A stretch of 64,000 bases of DNA. Origin: Haloactinomyces albus (lineage in GTDB: Bacteria; Actinomycetota; Actinomycetes; Mycobacteriales; Pseudonocardiaceae). The position numbers and the translations under genes are program-made. Positions 37,547 through 48,679 of the stretch are shown here, piece after piece. Position 1 is the first letter of the stretch. Each line of letters opens with the position of its first letter. The notes beneath the pieces are model-generated. The model saw only the letters and a program-made list of their open reading frames with translations. It searched no databases and had not been told where the DNA came from. Location: the NCBI RefSeq assembly GCF_031458135.1, contig NZ_JAVDXW010000001.1:3286001-3350000 (forward strand), given 5' to 3'.

Positions 37547-38101
37547 TCAGCGGACGACGGGCTCTCCGACGAGGGTCACGCCCGCCGCCCGCAGCTCTTC
37601 GAGCGCGGCGTCGACGGTCGTCCGGGAGACACCGGCGGTGAGGTCCAGCAGCACGCTCGTGGTGAACCCCTCGCGGACGGAGTCCAGCGCGGTGGCGCGT
37701 ACACAGTGGTCGGTGGCGAGGCCCGTGATGGTCACCCGGTCCACACCGTGCTCGGTCAACCACCGGGCGAGTCCGTTGCCCTCGAAGCCGGAGTAGCCGT
37801 CGCTGTACTGCCCCTTGGAGAACACCGCCTGCACCGGGGCGATATCGAGCTCCGGGTGGAAGGCGGCACCCGCCGTTGCCGCGACGCAGTGCACCGGCCA
37901 GGAGCGCACGAAGTCCGGTTCGTCGCTGAAGTGCTCGCCCGGGTCGATGTGGTAATCCCGGGTGGCCACGATATGACCGTGGTGCACGGTGGCCATGTGG
38001 GCCGAGATGGCCCCGGCCACGCCCGCGCCACCGGGAACGGCCAGGGCACCGCCCTCGCAGAAGTCGTTCTGCACATCGACGACGATCAGTGCCTCGCTCA
38101 T
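37547..38101 (-). CDS. pncA: nicotinamidase
   Basis: 184 residues. The isochorismatase-fold nicotinamidase has catalytic D9 in VVDVQNDF, metal histidines in TRDYHIDPGEHFSDEP, catalytic Lys in AVFSKGQYSDGYSGF and nucleophilic Cys in GLATDHCVRATALDSV. It converts nicotinamide to nicotinate, which the neighbouring nicotinate phosphoribosyltransferase uses, so the two steps of NAD salvage are side by side. The gap to pncB is 39 bases, so one transcript from pncB is likely. Intact enzymes of this type also activate pyrazinamide. Confidence 0.95.
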   Translation of the reverse strand: MSEALIVVDVQNDFCEGGALAVPGGAGVAGAISAHMATVHHGHIVATRDYHIDPGEHFSDEPDFVRSWPVHCVAATAGAAFHPELDIAPVQAVFSKGQYSDGYSGFEGNGLARWLTEHGVDRVTITGLATDHCVRATALDSVREGFTTSVLLDLTAGVSRTTVDAALEELRAAGVTLVGEPVVR

Positions 38102-38140
38102 CTCGTCGGCTCCTCCCGTTGCGGGTCCTCGGATGGCACT

Positions 38141-39448
38141 TCAGGCGCCCCGGTCGGGGAACACCGTCGGAATCGCCGGTTCGCCCGCCGAGAGCTTCAG
38201 GCCTTCCCACGGCACGCTCACCAGCGCATGCCGCAGCCGCTGCCGATTGTCCTCCAGCGTGGGCAGATCATCGACCCGTTCGCCGTTGCGCATCAGCGGA
38301 ATCGGAACGAACCGGTCGTGCGGCCCTGCCTCCGGGGGAGTGGCACCGGGGGTAGCCGAGTAGACGATCTCTTCGAGTGCGGTACCGGTGCCCTTGTGCG
38401 TGCGCAAAGCGCCCTTGCGACCACCGCGGGACTCCTTGTGCGAGCTGCGCTTGGCGACCGGCTTTCCCTCGACCTCGACGAGTTTGTAGACCAGACCCGC
38501 CGTGGGAGCCCCCGAACCGGTCACCAGCGAGGTTCCCACCCCGTAGCCGTCCACGGGTTCGGCGCGCAGCGCGGCGATGGAGTACTCGTCGAGATCACCC
38601 GAGACCACGATGCGGGTGCCCGTGGCCCCGAGCGAGTCGAGTTGCTCACGTGCCTGCCTGGCCAGGGCGCCCACATCACCGGAGTCGATCCGGATCGCGC
38701 CCAGTTCCGTTCCGGCGACCTCGACGGCCGTCTCGATCCCCCGGGAGATGTCGTAGGTGTCCACCAGCAGGGCCGTGCCGGTGCCCAGAGCCGCGACCTG
38801 GGCTTCGAAGGCGGAGCGTTCCGAATCGTGCAGCAGCGTGAACGAGTGCGCCGAGGTGCCGGACGTGGGAATCCCGTAGCGGCTTCCTGCCTGCAGGTTC
38901 GAAGTGGCCGTGAACCCGGCGAGGTAGGCGGCGCGCGCGGCGGTGACCGCGGCTGCCTCGTGGGCCCGTCGGGAGCCCATTTCGATGATGCGGCGACCGT
39001 TGGCAGCCGAGACCATCCGCGCCGCTGCCGCCGCGATCGCACTGTCGTGGTTGAGGATGGACAGGATCACCGTCTCCAGCAGCACGGCCTCGGCGAACGT
39101 GGCCTGCACCGTCAGCAGGGGGGAGCCGGGAAAGTACAGCTCTCCTTCGGGGTAGCCGTCGATCCGACCGCGGAAGCGGTACTCCCGCAGCCAGGAGAGA
39201 GTGTCCTCGTCGCAGACACCGTCCCGGGCCAGCGCCTGCAGTTCGGCGTCGCCGAAGCGGAATGCCTCGACCGCCTCGAGTACTCGCTCGATCCCGCAGG
39301 CGACGCCGTACCGGCGCCCGTCGGGAAGGCGTCGGGTGAACACCTCGAACGTGCATTCGCGGTCGGCGGTCCCGTCGCGCAGCGCGCCTGCGAGCATGGT
39401 CAGCTCGTAGTGGTCGGTCAGCAGCGCCGTACTGGCTGGATCGGTCAT
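38141..39448 (-). CDS. pncB: nicotinate phosphoribosyltransferase
   Basis: 435 residues from ATG. Family marks: LLTDHYELTMLAGALRDG near the N-terminus, FTRRLPDGRRYGVACG, the phosphorylated-histidine region HSFTLLHDSERSAF, IRIDSGDVGALARQ and VSGDLDEYSI, and GYGVGTSLVTGSGAP binding the phosphoribosyl pyrophosphate. It forms nicotinate mononucleotide with ATP, feeding NAD. It is divergent from clpS with a 74-base intergenic gap, the same arrangement as Rv1330c/Rv1331. Confidence 0.95.
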   Translation of the reverse strand: MTDPASTALLTDHYELTMLAGALRDGTADRECTFEVFTRRLPDGRRYGVACGIERVLEAVEAFRFGDAELQALARDGVCDEDTLSWLREYRFRGRIDGYPEGELYFPGSPLLTVQATFAEAVLLETVILSILNHDSAIAAAAARMVSAANGRRIIEMGSRRAHEAAAVTAARAAYLAGFTATSNLQAGSRYGIPTSGTSAHSFTLLHDSERSAFEAQVAALGTGTALLVDTYDISRGIETAVEVAGTELGAIRIDSGDVGALARQAREQLDSLGATGTRIVVSGDLDEYSIAALRAEPVDGYGVGTSLVTGSGAPTAGLVYKLVEVEGKPVAKRSSHKESRGGRKGALRTHKGTGTALEEIVYSATPGATPPEAGPHDRFVPIPLMRNGERVDDLPTLEDNRQRLRHALVSVPWEGLKLSAGEPAIPTVFPDRGA

Positions 39449-39522
39449 GCACGCAAGGTTACGGGTAGCCGGATGGCCCTGTGGCCGCTATCCATGCCGA
39501 TATCCCGTGCGAAAATGGGAGC

Positions 39523-39816
39523 ATGACCTCGCCCGCCGAAGTGGAGCACGCACAGCCCGAGCAGGAGGAATTCGCCTCCGAGGACAAGCCGTGGGTGACC
39601 GTGGTCTGGAATGATCCGGTCAACCTGATGTCCTATGTGACCTACGTGCTGCAGAAGATCTTCGGCTACAGCAAGGACCACGCCACCAAGCTCATGCTGG
39701 ACGTGCACAACCACGGCAGGGCGGCGGTGTCCTCGGGTTCGAAGGAGAAGGTGGAGGCCGACGTGGCGAAACTGCACGCCGCGGGTCTCTGGGCAACGAT
39801 GCAGAAGGACTCATGA
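39523..39816 (+). CDS. clpS: ClpS adaptor protein
   Basis: 97 residues; ATG at 39523 follows GGGAGC. The N-terminal tail is acidic and flexible ([16 protein letters not shown]) and the fold begins at [20 protein letters not shown], with the N-degron pocket residues in that segment and the ClpC/ClpA contact helix [15 protein letters not shown]. It delivers N-end-rule substrates to the Clp protease. It precedes the DUF2017 gene by 16 bases, as in actinobacteria generally. Confidence 0.95.
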   Translation: MTSPAEVEHAQPEQEEFASEDKPWVTVVWNDPVNLMSYVTYVLQKIFGYSKDHATKLMLDVHNHGRAAVSSGSKEKVEADVAKLHAAGLWATMQKDS

Positions 39817-39832
39817 ACGGGCAGCGGATCCT

Positions 39833-40396
39833 GTGAACGGCTGGACGCGCAAGAACGGTCACCTGGTAACTCGCCTCGCCCCGCAGGAAGCTGCGGTGGT
39901 CCGTGGTCTGGTCGGCCAGATCAAGGACATGCTCACCGCGCGTGCGGATGAGGCGCCTGCGGACGAGCTGAGCGAGCTCACCGGTATCCGCACCGGGCCG
40001 ACGACGCCCCCGGAGGACCGGGTGATGGGTCGATTGCTGCCCGATTTCTATCGGCGCGACCCGGAGACCGGGGAATCCGATGCGGAAGAAGCCGATGCCG
40101 CGGGGGCGATGCGCTCGCTGCACGAGCCGGAACTGCTGGAGCTCAAAACCGGTGTGGCGGCCACGGTGCTGGACACCTGTCCTCGGGACGGCGGCACGGT
40201 GAAGCTGACCGAGGAGCAGGCGGACAGTTGGATGTCGGCGATCAACGATGTCCGGCTGGCTCTGGGCACCGCCTTGGACATCGACGAGGACATGCCCGAG
40301 GAGCTGCCCGAGGACGACCTGCGCCGAGAGCACCTCAACGTGTACCAGTGGTTGACCTGGGTGCAGGACAGCCTGGTGGAGGCCATGACCTCGTAG
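39833..40396 (+). CDS. DUF2017 protein, ClpS neighbour
   Basis: 187 residues from GTG. The sequence APQEAAVVRGLVGQIKDML near the start and the end VRLALGTALDIDED ... NVYQWLTWVQDSLVEAM are hallmarks of DUF2017, almost always encoded right after clpS in actinobacteria (Rv1332-like). It is all-helical, acidic in the centre (ETGESDAEEADAAGA) and without signal peptide. A regulator or cofactor of ClpS/Clp proteolysis is inferred from position only. Confidence 0.85.
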   Translation: MNGWTRKNGHLVTRLAPQEAAVVRGLVGQIKDMLTARADEAPADELSELTGIRTGPTTPPEDRVMGRLLPDFYRRDPETGESDAEEADAAGAMRSLHEPELLELKTGVAATVLDTCPRDGGTVKLTEEQADSWMSAINDVRLALGTALDIDEDMPEELPEDDLRREHLNVYQWLTWVQDSLVEAMTS

Positions 40397-40537
40397 GTGC
40401 AGGGTCGGGGCAGCTCGCTTCGGTGGTTTCGCTCGGCGTCGTTGCGGCCCCGCCCCTGCACTCGGGACGCAGCGGCGTTGCCGTCCGCTCGGGTGGCGAC
40501 CGACATGGCGCGAACGCTCAGGTGTGGAGGAGACCCG

Positions 40538-41608
40538 ATGACGGAGGAGCCGCGGCCCGGCCGGGCGAATGCGATCACCGATGTCGACGGCGTGCGAGTG
40601 GGGCATCACCAACGCCTGGACGAACGGTGGGCGACCGGGGTCAGTGCCGTGGTGGTTCCGGAGGGAGCGACCGCGGCGGTCGACGTCCGCGGCGGCGGAC
40701 CCGGCACCCGAGAGACCGATGTGCTGCATCCCACCCATCTCGTGCAGCAGGCGCACGCCATCGTGCTCGCAGGCGGGAGTGCCTACGGCCTGTCCGCCGC
40801 CGACGGCGCCATGCGCTGGCTCGCCGAGCGCGGGCACGGCTTTCCCGTGGGTGAGACGCCGCACGAGGTGGTTCCGATCGTTCCCGCCGCCGTGCTGTTC
40901 GACCTGCCGATGGGGGAGTGGGGTAACCGGCCCGACGCGACATTCGGGTACACGGCCTGCGACGCGGCCACCACCAGTGAGACTCGGCAGGGCAATGTCG
41001 GGGCGGGAACCGGCGCGGTCGCCGGGAGCGTGAAGGGCGGTACCGGCACGGCCAGCGCCGTGCTGGGTGATGCGGCCCTGCCCGGCGGGGCCACCGTCGG
41101 TGCGCTGGTGGCGGTCAACTCCTCGGGGGCGGTGATCGACCCGGCCACGGGACTGCCGTGGGCGGTGGGACTGGAGTTGGCAGGGGAGTTCGGTCTGCGC
41201 CCGCCCGATGCCGCCGAGGTCGAAGCGGCGCGCGAGCGGGCGGGCAGCCGCCCCGCCCGCCGGGGGACGTCGGCGCGACCGCTGAACACCACGATCGGTG
41301 TCGTGGCCGTCGATGCCCCGCTGAGCAAGGCCGAGTGCCACCGCGTGGCCGTGGCCGCCCAGGACGGATTGGCGCGGGCGATCAGGCCCGCGCACGCAAT
41401 GTCCGACGGCGACACGGTCTTCGCGCTGTCCACCGGTCGTAGCGCGCCGGAGACGGACGACCGGGCACGGTGGGCGAGCGCGCTCGACGGACTCTGTGCC
41501 GCTGCCGCCGATGTCCTGGCGCGCGCGATCGTGCACGCGGTGCTGGCGGCCGACCCCCTCGGCGACGTGATCCCCTACACGGGCCTCTACCGTTCGGTCC
41601 GGGAATGA
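40538..41608 (+). CDS. P1-family (S58) peptidase, DmpA/NylC type
   Basis: 356 residues; ATG at 40538 has GGAGGA upstream. The family cleaves itself between Asn and Thr: here Asn250-Thr251 in RPLNTTIGVVAVDAPLSK, releasing the N-terminal nucleophile Thr. N-terminal marks are ITDVDGVRVGHHQ and the GTRETDVLHP and GGSAYGLSAADG loops. Members hydrolyse amides, beta-aminopeptides or nylon oligomers. Rv1333-like, and in the same place relative to mec. The physiological substrate in actinomycetes is unknown. Confidence 0.9.
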   Translation: MTEEPRPGRANAITDVDGVRVGHHQRLDERWATGVSAVVVPEGATAAVDVRGGGPGTRETDVLHPTHLVQQAHAIVLAGGSAYGLSAADGAMRWLAERGHGFPVGETPHEVVPIVPAAVLFDLPMGEWGNRPDATFGYTACDAATTSETRQGNVGAGTGAVAGSVKGGTGTASAVLGDAALPGGATVGALVAVNSSGAVIDPATGLPWAVGLELAGEFGLRPPDAAEVEAARERAGSRPARRGTSARPLNTTIGVVAVDAPLSKAECHRVAVAAQDGLARAIRPAHAMSDGDTVFALSTGRSAPETDDRARWASALDGLCAAAADVLARAIVHAVLAADPLGDVIPYTGLYRSVRE

Positions 41609-41700
41609 AGCACCGTCTGAGAACGTTGCACGTGGAAAAGCCCCCGCCGGAGGAGTTCACATCGTGAGACCCCGGTGACTCACCCCGTAGGATGGTGTCT

Positions 41701-42156
41701 GTGCTGGTGATCCGACGCGACCTCGTGGACGCGATGGTCGCGCATGCTCGACGGGACCACCCGGACGAGGCGTGCGGTGTCATAGCAGGCCCGGAAGGGT
41801 CGGAACGGCCGGAACGGCTGATCGAGATGGCCAACGCCGAACGTTCGCCGACCTTCTATCGTTTCGACTCGGGCGAGCAGTTGCGAGTGTGGCGCGAGAT
41901 GGACGCTTCCGACGAGGAACCAGTGGTGATCTACCACTCGCACACCGCGACCGAGGCGTATCCGTCTCGCACGGATGTCTCCTATGCCTCGGAACCCAAT
42001 GCGCATTACGTACTCGTGTCCACCAGAGACCCCGAGGACCACGAACTGCGCTCCTATCGCATCGTCGATGGCGTTGTGACCGAGGAGCCGGTGGAGGTCG
42101 TCGAGTCGTACATGTTCGCCCACACCGGTGCCGACGAAGTCCCCGACTGTCGGTGA
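41701..42156 (+). CDS. mec: JAMM metalloprotease Mec (CysO-cysteine hydrolase)
   Basis: 151 residues from a GTG with AGGA eight bases upstream; an ATG at 41692 would add three residues. The JAMM signature is complete: HSHTATEAYPSRTD, that is HxH-x7-S-x2-D, with a glutamate in the first strand region. In M. tuberculosis Mec frees cysteine from the CysO-cysteine adduct in the sulfide- and phosphoserine-based cysteine pathway. Same order mec-cysO-cysM as Rv1334-1336. In this organism it may also trim the CysO tail. Confidence 0.93.
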   Translation: MLVIRRDLVDAMVAHARRDHPDEACGVIAGPEGSERPERLIEMANAERSPTFYRFDSGEQLRVWREMDASDEEPVVIYHSHTATEAYPSRTDVSYASEPNAHYVLVSTRDPEDHELRSYRIVDGVVTEEPVEVVESYMFAHTGADEVPDCR

Positions 42157-42251
42157 TGCATTCCCCGCGTCGGCCGATCGGGTCGGCTCGGTGCGGTCGA
42201 CGCGAGCAAGTTCGTCATTGTCAATCCTTGTAGTGCACAGGAGGTTCCGTC

Positions 42252-43509
<1,258 letters not shown>

Positions 43510-43574
43510 CGTGAGGCGAAAACTCGGGGTTCGTCCCCGAGTTGCGCGGGGGCTCGGCAGCGTAATGTCGTGGT

Positions 43575-44228
43575 GTGGAAACAGTGCCGGAACCCTCGAA
43601 CGGTCGTCGACGAGCCCGCGTCGTGCCCGCGAAACCGGCGCGCGCGGCTCTCGTGGTGGCCGTGTTCGTCGCCGTTCTCTACACGCTCGAGCTTCTCGAC
43701 GTCCTCGTCACGGCGGTCAGCCTGGAAAGCAACGGTATCGACCCTCGTTCCGTGACCGGCCTGGACGGGGTGCTGTGGGCCCCGCTGCTGCACGACGACT
43801 GGGGTCACCTGCTCGCCAACACCGTGCCGATCCTCGTGCTCGGCTGGCTGACGATGGCCGGAGGAGTGCGGCAGTTCATCGCCGTGACCGCCGTCGTGTG
43901 GCTCTTCAGCGGCGTGGGCACGTGGTTGGTCGGTGCGGAGGGCAACCACATCGGAGCGTCCGGGCTCGCCTTCGGTTGGCTGGTTTTCCTGCTGGTGCGC
44001 GGCTTTTTCGCCCGCAGCTTCGCGCAGGTCGTGGTTGCCCTGGTGCTGTTCTTCTACTGGGGCGGCATGCTCTGGGGAGTGCTGCCGGGCCCGCCCGGTG
44101 TCTCCTGGGAGGCGCACCTGTTCGGTGCGTTCGGCGGGTTGCTGGCTGCCTGGTTGGTCGCCGGAAGTGACCGCAGCAGGCGCACCCGCACACACCGGAC
44201 TCGTCCTCCTGGGACAATGAGCGCGTGA
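43575..44228 (+). CDS. rhomboid-family intramembrane serine protease
   Basis: 217 residues from GTG. Six membrane helices; the first loop has [19 protein letters not shown], the nucleophile Ser sits in [15 protein letters not shown] (GxSG) and the general-base His in [17 protein letters not shown]. It cleaves membrane proteins within the bilayer. It overlaps murI by GTGA, the same order as Rv1337-Rv1338. Substrate unknown. Confidence 0.9.
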   Translation: METVPEPSNGRRRARVVPAKPARAALVVAVFVAVLYTLELLDVLVTAVSLESNGIDPRSVTGLDGVLWAPLLHDDWGHLLANTVPILVLGWLTMAGGVRQFIAVTAVVWLFSGVGTWLVGAEGNHIGASGLAFGWLVFLLVRGFFARSFAQVVVALVLFFYWGGMLWGVLPGPPGVSWEAHLFGAFGGLLAAWLVAGSDRSRRTRTHRTRPPGTMSA

Positions 44229-45046
44229 CGGATGCGCCGATCGGGATTTTCGACTCCGGTGTCGGCGGGCTGACGGTCGCCCGCGCGGTCATGGACCAGC
44301 TACCCGGTGAGCGGCTGCGCTACGTCGGCGACACCGCCCACGCTCCCTACGGCCCGCTGCCGCTCGCCGAGGTGCGCAGGAACGCGCTCGCGGTTGCCGA
44401 CGCGCTGGTCGACAGCGGGGTGAAAATGCTGGTGATCGCCTGCAACACCGCCTCCGCGGCATGCCTGCGCGATGCCAGGGAGCGTTACGACGTCCCCGTG
44501 GTGGAGGTGGTGCTGCCCGCTGTACGCCGGGCTGTGGCGACCACCCGCAACGGACGCATCGGCGTGATCGGTACCACCGCCACCATCCAGTCCCGCGCCT
44601 ACGACGATGCCTTCGCCGCCGCCCCGGATGTGGCGCTGAGCACGGTCGCCTGCCCGCGCTTCGTGGACTTCGTGGAGCGCGGCACGACCACGGGACGCCA
44701 GGTGCTGGGGCTGTCCCAGAGCTACCTGGATCCACTGCAGCAGGCCGATGTCGACACGCTCGTGCTCGGCTGCACGCACTATCCGTTGCTGACCGGGGTT
44801 CTGCAGATCGCGATGGGGGAACAGGTCGCTCTGGTTTCCAGTGCGGAGGAAACCGCCAAGGACGTGGTGCGGGTGCTCACCGAGCACGACCTGTTCGCCG
44901 AACCCGCTGCCGAGCCCGTGCCCGCACACGAGTTCCGGTCCACCGGTTCGCCGGAGTCGTTCGCGAAACTGGCCCGCAGGTTCCTCGGCCCGGCGATGCC
45001 GGCCGATGCCGGACAACTGCTCGACGTGTCACGCTCGTCGGCGTGA
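44225..45046 (+). CDS. murI: glutamate racemase
   Basis: 273 residues from [22 protein letters not shown] holds the N-terminal Asp/Ser site, and the two catalytic cysteines are in [12 protein letters not shown] and LGCTHYPLL. It supplies D-glutamate for peptidoglycan. It overlaps both neighbours (rhomboid and MBL protein) by GTGA. Confidence 0.96.
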   Translation: MTDAPIGIFDSGVGGLTVARAVMDQLPGERLRYVGDTAHAPYGPLPLAEVRRNALAVADALVDSGVKMLVIACNTASAACLRDARERYDVPVVEVVLPAVRRAVATTRNGRIGVIGTTATIQSRAYDDAFAAAPDVALSTVACPRFVDFVERGTTTGRQVLGLSQSYLDPLQQADVDTLVLGCTHYPLLTGVLQIAMGEQVALVSSAEETAKDVVRVLTEHDLFAEPAAEPVPAHEFRSTGSPESFAKLARRFLGPAMPADAGQLLDVSRSSA

Positions 45047-45810
45047 AACTCACGGTTCTCGGTTGTTCCGGCAGCATTCCCGGCCCCGACTCGCCCGCCT
45101 CCGGCTACCTCGTCGAGGCCGGGGACACCCGCATCGTGCTGGATCTGGGCAACGGCACGCTCGGGATGTTGCAGCGGTTCGCCGATCCCTTCCTGCTCGA
45201 TGCCCTGCTGCTGTCGCACCTGCACCCGGACCACTGCGCCGACGTCGGCGCGCTCACGGTCATGCGGCGCTACCATCCGGCGCCGCCCTACGAGCCGACA
45301 CAGCGGCGCCTGCCGGTGCTGGCACCACCGGAAGCTCCCGACCGGCTGGCCGCGCTGTATGCGCCGTCGGCTGCCGAGCGCGCCGAAACCGACCTGTCGG
45401 ACGTGTACGAATTCCGGGAGCTGCCGGTGGCTCCGGTGCGTATCGGCTCGTTCGAGGTGCGTGCGATTCCGATGACACATGTGTGCCCGACATGGGGCTT
45501 CCGGGTGACAGCGGGCGACAAAGTGCTCGCCTACACCGGCGATACCGGTCCGTGCGCGGAGGTCGCCGAGCTCGCCAGGGACGCCGATGTGCTGCTGTCC
45601 GAGGCATCGTGGGCGGACTTCCCCGAAGCGCCCGCCGGGCTGCACCTGTCCGGACGCCAGGCCGCCGAGACCGCGCGCGAGGCCGGTGCGCGGCGACTAC
45701 TGCTCACTCATCTACAGCCGTGGACCGAGGGCCGTGCCGTTCTCGACGAGGCACGTGCGTGTTTCGAGCCCGCCGAGCTGGTTCAAGCAGGCCACACCTA
45801 TACCGTTTAA
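45043..45810 (+). CDS. MBL-fold hydrolase, Rv1339-like (cAMP phosphodiesterase type)
   Basis: 255 residues from GTG. Metallo-beta-lactamase motif [13 protein letters not shown] (HxHxDH), with further ligands in [20 protein letters not shown] and LLTHLQPW. It sits between murI and rph as Rv1339 does; Rv1339 is reported as an atypical class II cyclic-AMP phosphodiesterase. That assignment rests on position and family, since close members also include ribonuclease Z. A CRP-type box elsewhere in the window makes cAMP signalling plausible here. Confidence 0.82.
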   Translation: MKLTVLGCSGSIPGPDSPASGYLVEAGDTRIVLDLGNGTLGMLQRFADPFLLDALLLSHLHPDHCADVGALTVMRRYHPAPPYEPTQRRLPVLAPPEAPDRLAALYAPSAAERAETDLSDVYEFRELPVAPVRIGSFEVRAIPMTHVCPTWGFRVTAGDKVLAYTGDTGPCAEVAELARDADVLLSEASWADFPEAPAGLHLSGRQAAETAREAGARRLLLTHLQPWTEGRAVLDEARACFEPAELVQAGHTYTV

Positions 45811-45820
45811 AGGAGGGATT

Positions 45821-46240
45821 ATGACCATCACCGCCGTATGGCCGATCAGTTCGTCCGAGGACCCGAACGCGGGAGACGGCCGGACAGTCACCGAACCGGA
45901 GGAGATCGATGACCTGATCAGGCGTTTGTCGGAGCCGAACGCGGGGCCGGCCACCATCTGGCACGAGGGCCGTGAACCGGCCGAGGCGGACACCGAAATG
46001 CTCGACCACGACGTGCTCGCGGTGGTGCACAACGGCTATGGCTACCTCGCCTACATCGATGCGGGCAACGACTTCGCGGTGCTCGACGGTGACGCGGACT
46101 CGCCCGGATGCGAGGGCGAGGACATCGATTTTCCGGAAGGCAGCGGTGTCTCCACGGGAGTGCTCGCCGAGGCGCTGCGCGAGTTCCTTCGGACCGGGCA
46201 ACGCCCGACATCGGTGCACTGGCAGCCGATGGAGATCTGA
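45821..46240 (+). CDS. Imm1-like immunity protein, orphan
   Basis: 139 residues from ATG with AAAGGAGGGA, one of the strongest ribosome sites in the window. Acidic. TVTEPEEIDDLIRRLSEP ... ATIWHEGREPAEA ... VLAVVHNGYGYLAYIDAG ... FPEGSGVSTGVLAEALREFL fits the Imm1 family of immunity proteins that protect actinomycetes from toxin domains of polymorphic or contact-dependent systems. No toxin gene is adjacent; it is inserted into the otherwise conserved murI-Rv1339-rph order. Confidence 0.7.
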   Translation: MTITAVWPISSSEDPNAGDGRTVTEPEEIDDLIRRLSEPNAGPATIWHEGREPAEADTEMLDHDVLAVVHNGYGYLAYIDAGNDFAVLDGDADSPGCEGEDIDFPEGSGVSTGVLAEALREFLRTGQRPTSVHWQPMEI

Positions 46241-46312
46241 GCTGCCGCGCACGCCGTGGCGGATCATCGAGCGGTGTGCACGGCTCATCGGGACAGGCCT
46301 TAGGGTGGGCGC

Positions 46313-47068
46313 GTGGCACGAGCTGACGGTAGGAGCGACGATGCGCTCCGGGATGTACGGATCACCCGCGGATACCAGGACTGGCCTGCCGGCTCGGTCC
46401 TGGTGGAGTTCGGACGCACCCGCGTGTTGTGCGCGGCCAGTGTCCAGGATGGTGTCCCGCGCTGGCGCGCCGGTTCCGGCCTGGGCTGGGTCACCGCCGA
46501 GTACGCGATGCTGCCCTCGGCGACCGGCACTCGCGGCGCTCGGGAGTCGGTGAAGGGCAAGATCGGCGGCCGCACCCACGAGATCAGTCGGCTGGTCGGG
46601 CGCTCGCTACGTGCCTGCATCGACATGGGTGCCCTGGGCGAGAACACGATCACGCTGGACTGCGACGTGATTCAGGCCGACGGTGGCACCCGCACGGCTG
46701 CGATCACCGGCGCCTACGTGGCGCTCGCCGATGCCGTGACATGGTTGCGGGCCTCGCGTCGGCTGTCGGACCCGAAGCCGCTGTCCTGTTCGATCGCCGC
46801 CGTGAGTGTCGGTGTCGTCGACGGCCGGGTACGGTTGGACCTGCCCTACGAGGAGGATTCGCGTGCCGAGGTGGACATGAACGTGGTGGCCACCGACCAC
46901 GGCACGCTGGTCGAGGTGCAGGGAACCGGCGAGGGAGCCACCTTCCCCCGATCCACGATGGACAAGATGCTCGACTTCGCGCTGGCGGGCTCCGACCGGT
47001 TGTCGCAGATGCAGGCGGCCGCATTGGCCGAGCCGTATCCGGGGAAGCTGCCCGGAGGCAAGGCGTGA
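46313..47068 (+). CDS. rph: ribonuclease PH
   Basis: 251 residues from GTG. RNase PH marks: [19 protein letters not shown] (phosphate-binding RxDGR), [56 protein letters not shown] and AEVDMNVV. It trims tRNA 3' ends by phosphorolysis. It overlaps rdgB by GTGA. The start lies 72 bases after the Imm1 gene. Confidence 0.95.
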   Translation: MARADGRSDDALRDVRITRGYQDWPAGSVLVEFGRTRVLCAASVQDGVPRWRAGSGLGWVTAEYAMLPSATGTRGARESVKGKIGGRTHEISRLVGRSLRACIDMGALGENTITLDCDVIQADGGTRTAAITGAYVALADAVTWLRASRRLSDPKPLSCSIAAVSVGVVDGRVRLDLPYEEDSRAEVDMNVVATDHGTLVEVQGTGEGATFPRSTMDKMLDFALAGSDRLSQMQAAALAEPYPGKLPGGKA

Positions 47069-47670
47069 GCAGGCTGCTGCTGGCCACCCGCAACGCCAAG
47101 AAGCTGACCGAGCTTCGCCGGGTTCTCGAAGCCGAGGGCGTGACCGGTGTGGAGGTCGTCGGACTGGATTCGGTTCCCGAGTTCCCGGAGGCCCCAGAGA
47201 CCGGCGCGACGTTCGAGGACAACGCCGTGGCCAAGGCGACCGATGCCGCTGCCGCAACGGGTCTGCCCGCCGTGGCCGACGACTCGGGGCTGACCGTGGC
47301 AGCCCTCAACGGCATGCCCGGCGTGCTCTCGGCGCGCTGGGCCGGTCGCCACGGTGACGATGCCGCCAATCTGGAGTTGCTGCTCGGCCAGCTCGCCGAT
47401 GTGCCCGACGAGCGCCGGGCAGCGGCCTTCGTGGCGGCTGCCGCGTTGGTGACGCCGGGCGGTGGCGAGGTCGTCGTGCGCGGTGAGTGGCCCGGCAGCC
47501 TGACGCGCGAGCCGCGCGGGACCAACGGCTTCGGCTACGATCCGATCTTCGTCCCGGAGGGGGAGACCCGCACCTCGGCCGAGCTGACCTCGGCGGAGAA
47601 GGACGCCGACTCCCATCGCGGTCGTGCCCTGCGATTGTTGCTGCCGCACCTGCGGGAGCAGGCGGAGTAG
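47065..47670 (+). CDS. rdgB: XTP/dITP diphosphatase
   Basis: 201 residues from GTG. HAM1 family: [18 protein letters not shown] (nucleotide site), [43 protein letters not shown], and [13 protein letters not shown]. It removes inosine and xanthosine triphosphates from the pool. Paired with rph as in Rv1340-Rv1341. Confidence 0.95.
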   Translation: MSRLLLATRNAKKLTELRRVLEAEGVTGVEVVGLDSVPEFPEAPETGATFEDNAVAKATDAAAATGLPAVADDSGLTVAALNGMPGVLSARWAGRHGDDAANLELLLGQLADVPDERRAAAFVAAAALVTPGGGEVVVRGEWPGSLTREPRGTNGFGYDPIFVPEGETRTSAELTSAEKDADSHRGRALRLLLPHLREQAE

Positions 47671-47757
47671 ATCACGAAAGGAATCGCCAGTGGTCCACTG
47701 TGATCCCCGCCGCCCCGGTGTGGGCAGGGTGAATCCGGGCAGCTAATTTCCTGGCTC

Positions 47758-48516
47758 GTGTTCACCGGATGGCTCGAACTGGCCCTGTTCGCCGTGATCG
47801 GCCTCTTCTCCGGAGCGATCAACGCGGTCGCCGGGGGAGGCTCACTGCTGGTCTTTCCCGCACTGCTGGCCACGGGGATGACGCCGCTGGTGGCCAACGT
47901 GACGAACTCGGTGGCCCAGGGCCCCGGCTTCGTCGGGGCGGCTGTCGGTCAGCGCAACGACCTGGTCGAGCAGCGGCAACGGCTGGTGTGGACCTCGATC
48001 GCTGCGGCGGTGGGCTCGGCGATCGGTTGCCTCCTGCTGCTGACGTTGCCCGGTTCGGTGTTCGACATGGTCGTGCCCGGACTCGTGGGATTGTCGGCGG
48101 TGCTGATGGCGTTCCAGGGCGCGCTCAAGAAGTGGTTGGGCAACCCCGATCAGGATGCTCCGGACCACACCACCCTGCTGACCGTGGGGATCTTCCTCGC
48201 CTCGATCTACGGTGGCTATTTCGGCGGCGCACGCAGCGTCATCCTGATCGTGATCCTGGCGCTCACGGCGCATGCTCCGCTGCGCAAGCTCAACGCCGTC
48301 AAAAGCTGGCTCAGCCTCGTGGGCAGTGCGGTGACCCTCGCCGTGTACGCACTGTTGGCGCCGGTCGCCTGGTCGGCCGTGCTGCTGCTCGTTCCCACGA
48401 CGTTGCTCGGTGGTTACATCGGCAGCAAGCTCGCGCAGCGGTTGCCCGCCACGGCACTGCGCTACCTCGTCGTGCTGATCGCGGCGGCCGTGGCGATATA
48501 CATGGCTTTCGACTGA
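47758..48516 (+). CDS. TSUP-family (TauE/SafE) permease
   Basis: 252 residues from GTG; eight membrane helices. The two TauE/SafE repeats are seen in GLFSGAINAVAGGGSLLVFPALLATGM (residues 15-41) and IYGGYFGGARSVILIVIL. Members export sulfite, sulfoacetate or related organosulfur anions. A nearby cysteine operon makes sulfur export tempting, but there is no direct evidence. Monocistronic. Confidence 0.85.
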   Translation: MFTGWLELALFAVIGLFSGAINAVAGGGSLLVFPALLATGMTPLVANVTNSVAQGPGFVGAAVGQRNDLVEQRQRLVWTSIAAAVGSAIGCLLLLTLPGSVFDMVVPGLVGLSAVLMAFQGALKKWLGNPDQDAPDHTTLLTVGIFLASIYGGYFGGARSVILIVILALTAHAPLRKLNAVKSWLSLVGSAVTLAVYALLAPVAWSAVLLLVPTTLLGGYIGSKLAQRLPATALRYLVVLIAAAVAIYMAFD

Positions 48517-48679
48517 TCGGACACCGCGTCTGACGCCGTGCCGGGCTCTTGGGCGGCCTGCCCGGGGAGTCCGTTGGCTCCATGGCTTTCGCCGGGAAGG
48601 GGCGCCCCGCCGGGAAGGGCGCCTTCGGGATGTTTCATGGCGGGGCGATGTGCCCCGACCGACGGAAACGGTGTTCGGC

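Noticed and set aside
37469-39526. 685-residue plus-strand frame over pncA/pncB
   Set aside because: Antisense shadow of two intact genes in high-GC sequence.
39692-41536. 614-residue minus-strand frame over clpS to the P1 peptidase
   Set aside because: Antisense to four conserved genes; no ribosome site or domain.
48517-48679. GCCGGGAAGGGGCGCC-type direct repeats considered as a terminator
   Set aside because: They are direct, not inverted, so do not make a good stem; kept only as a note.
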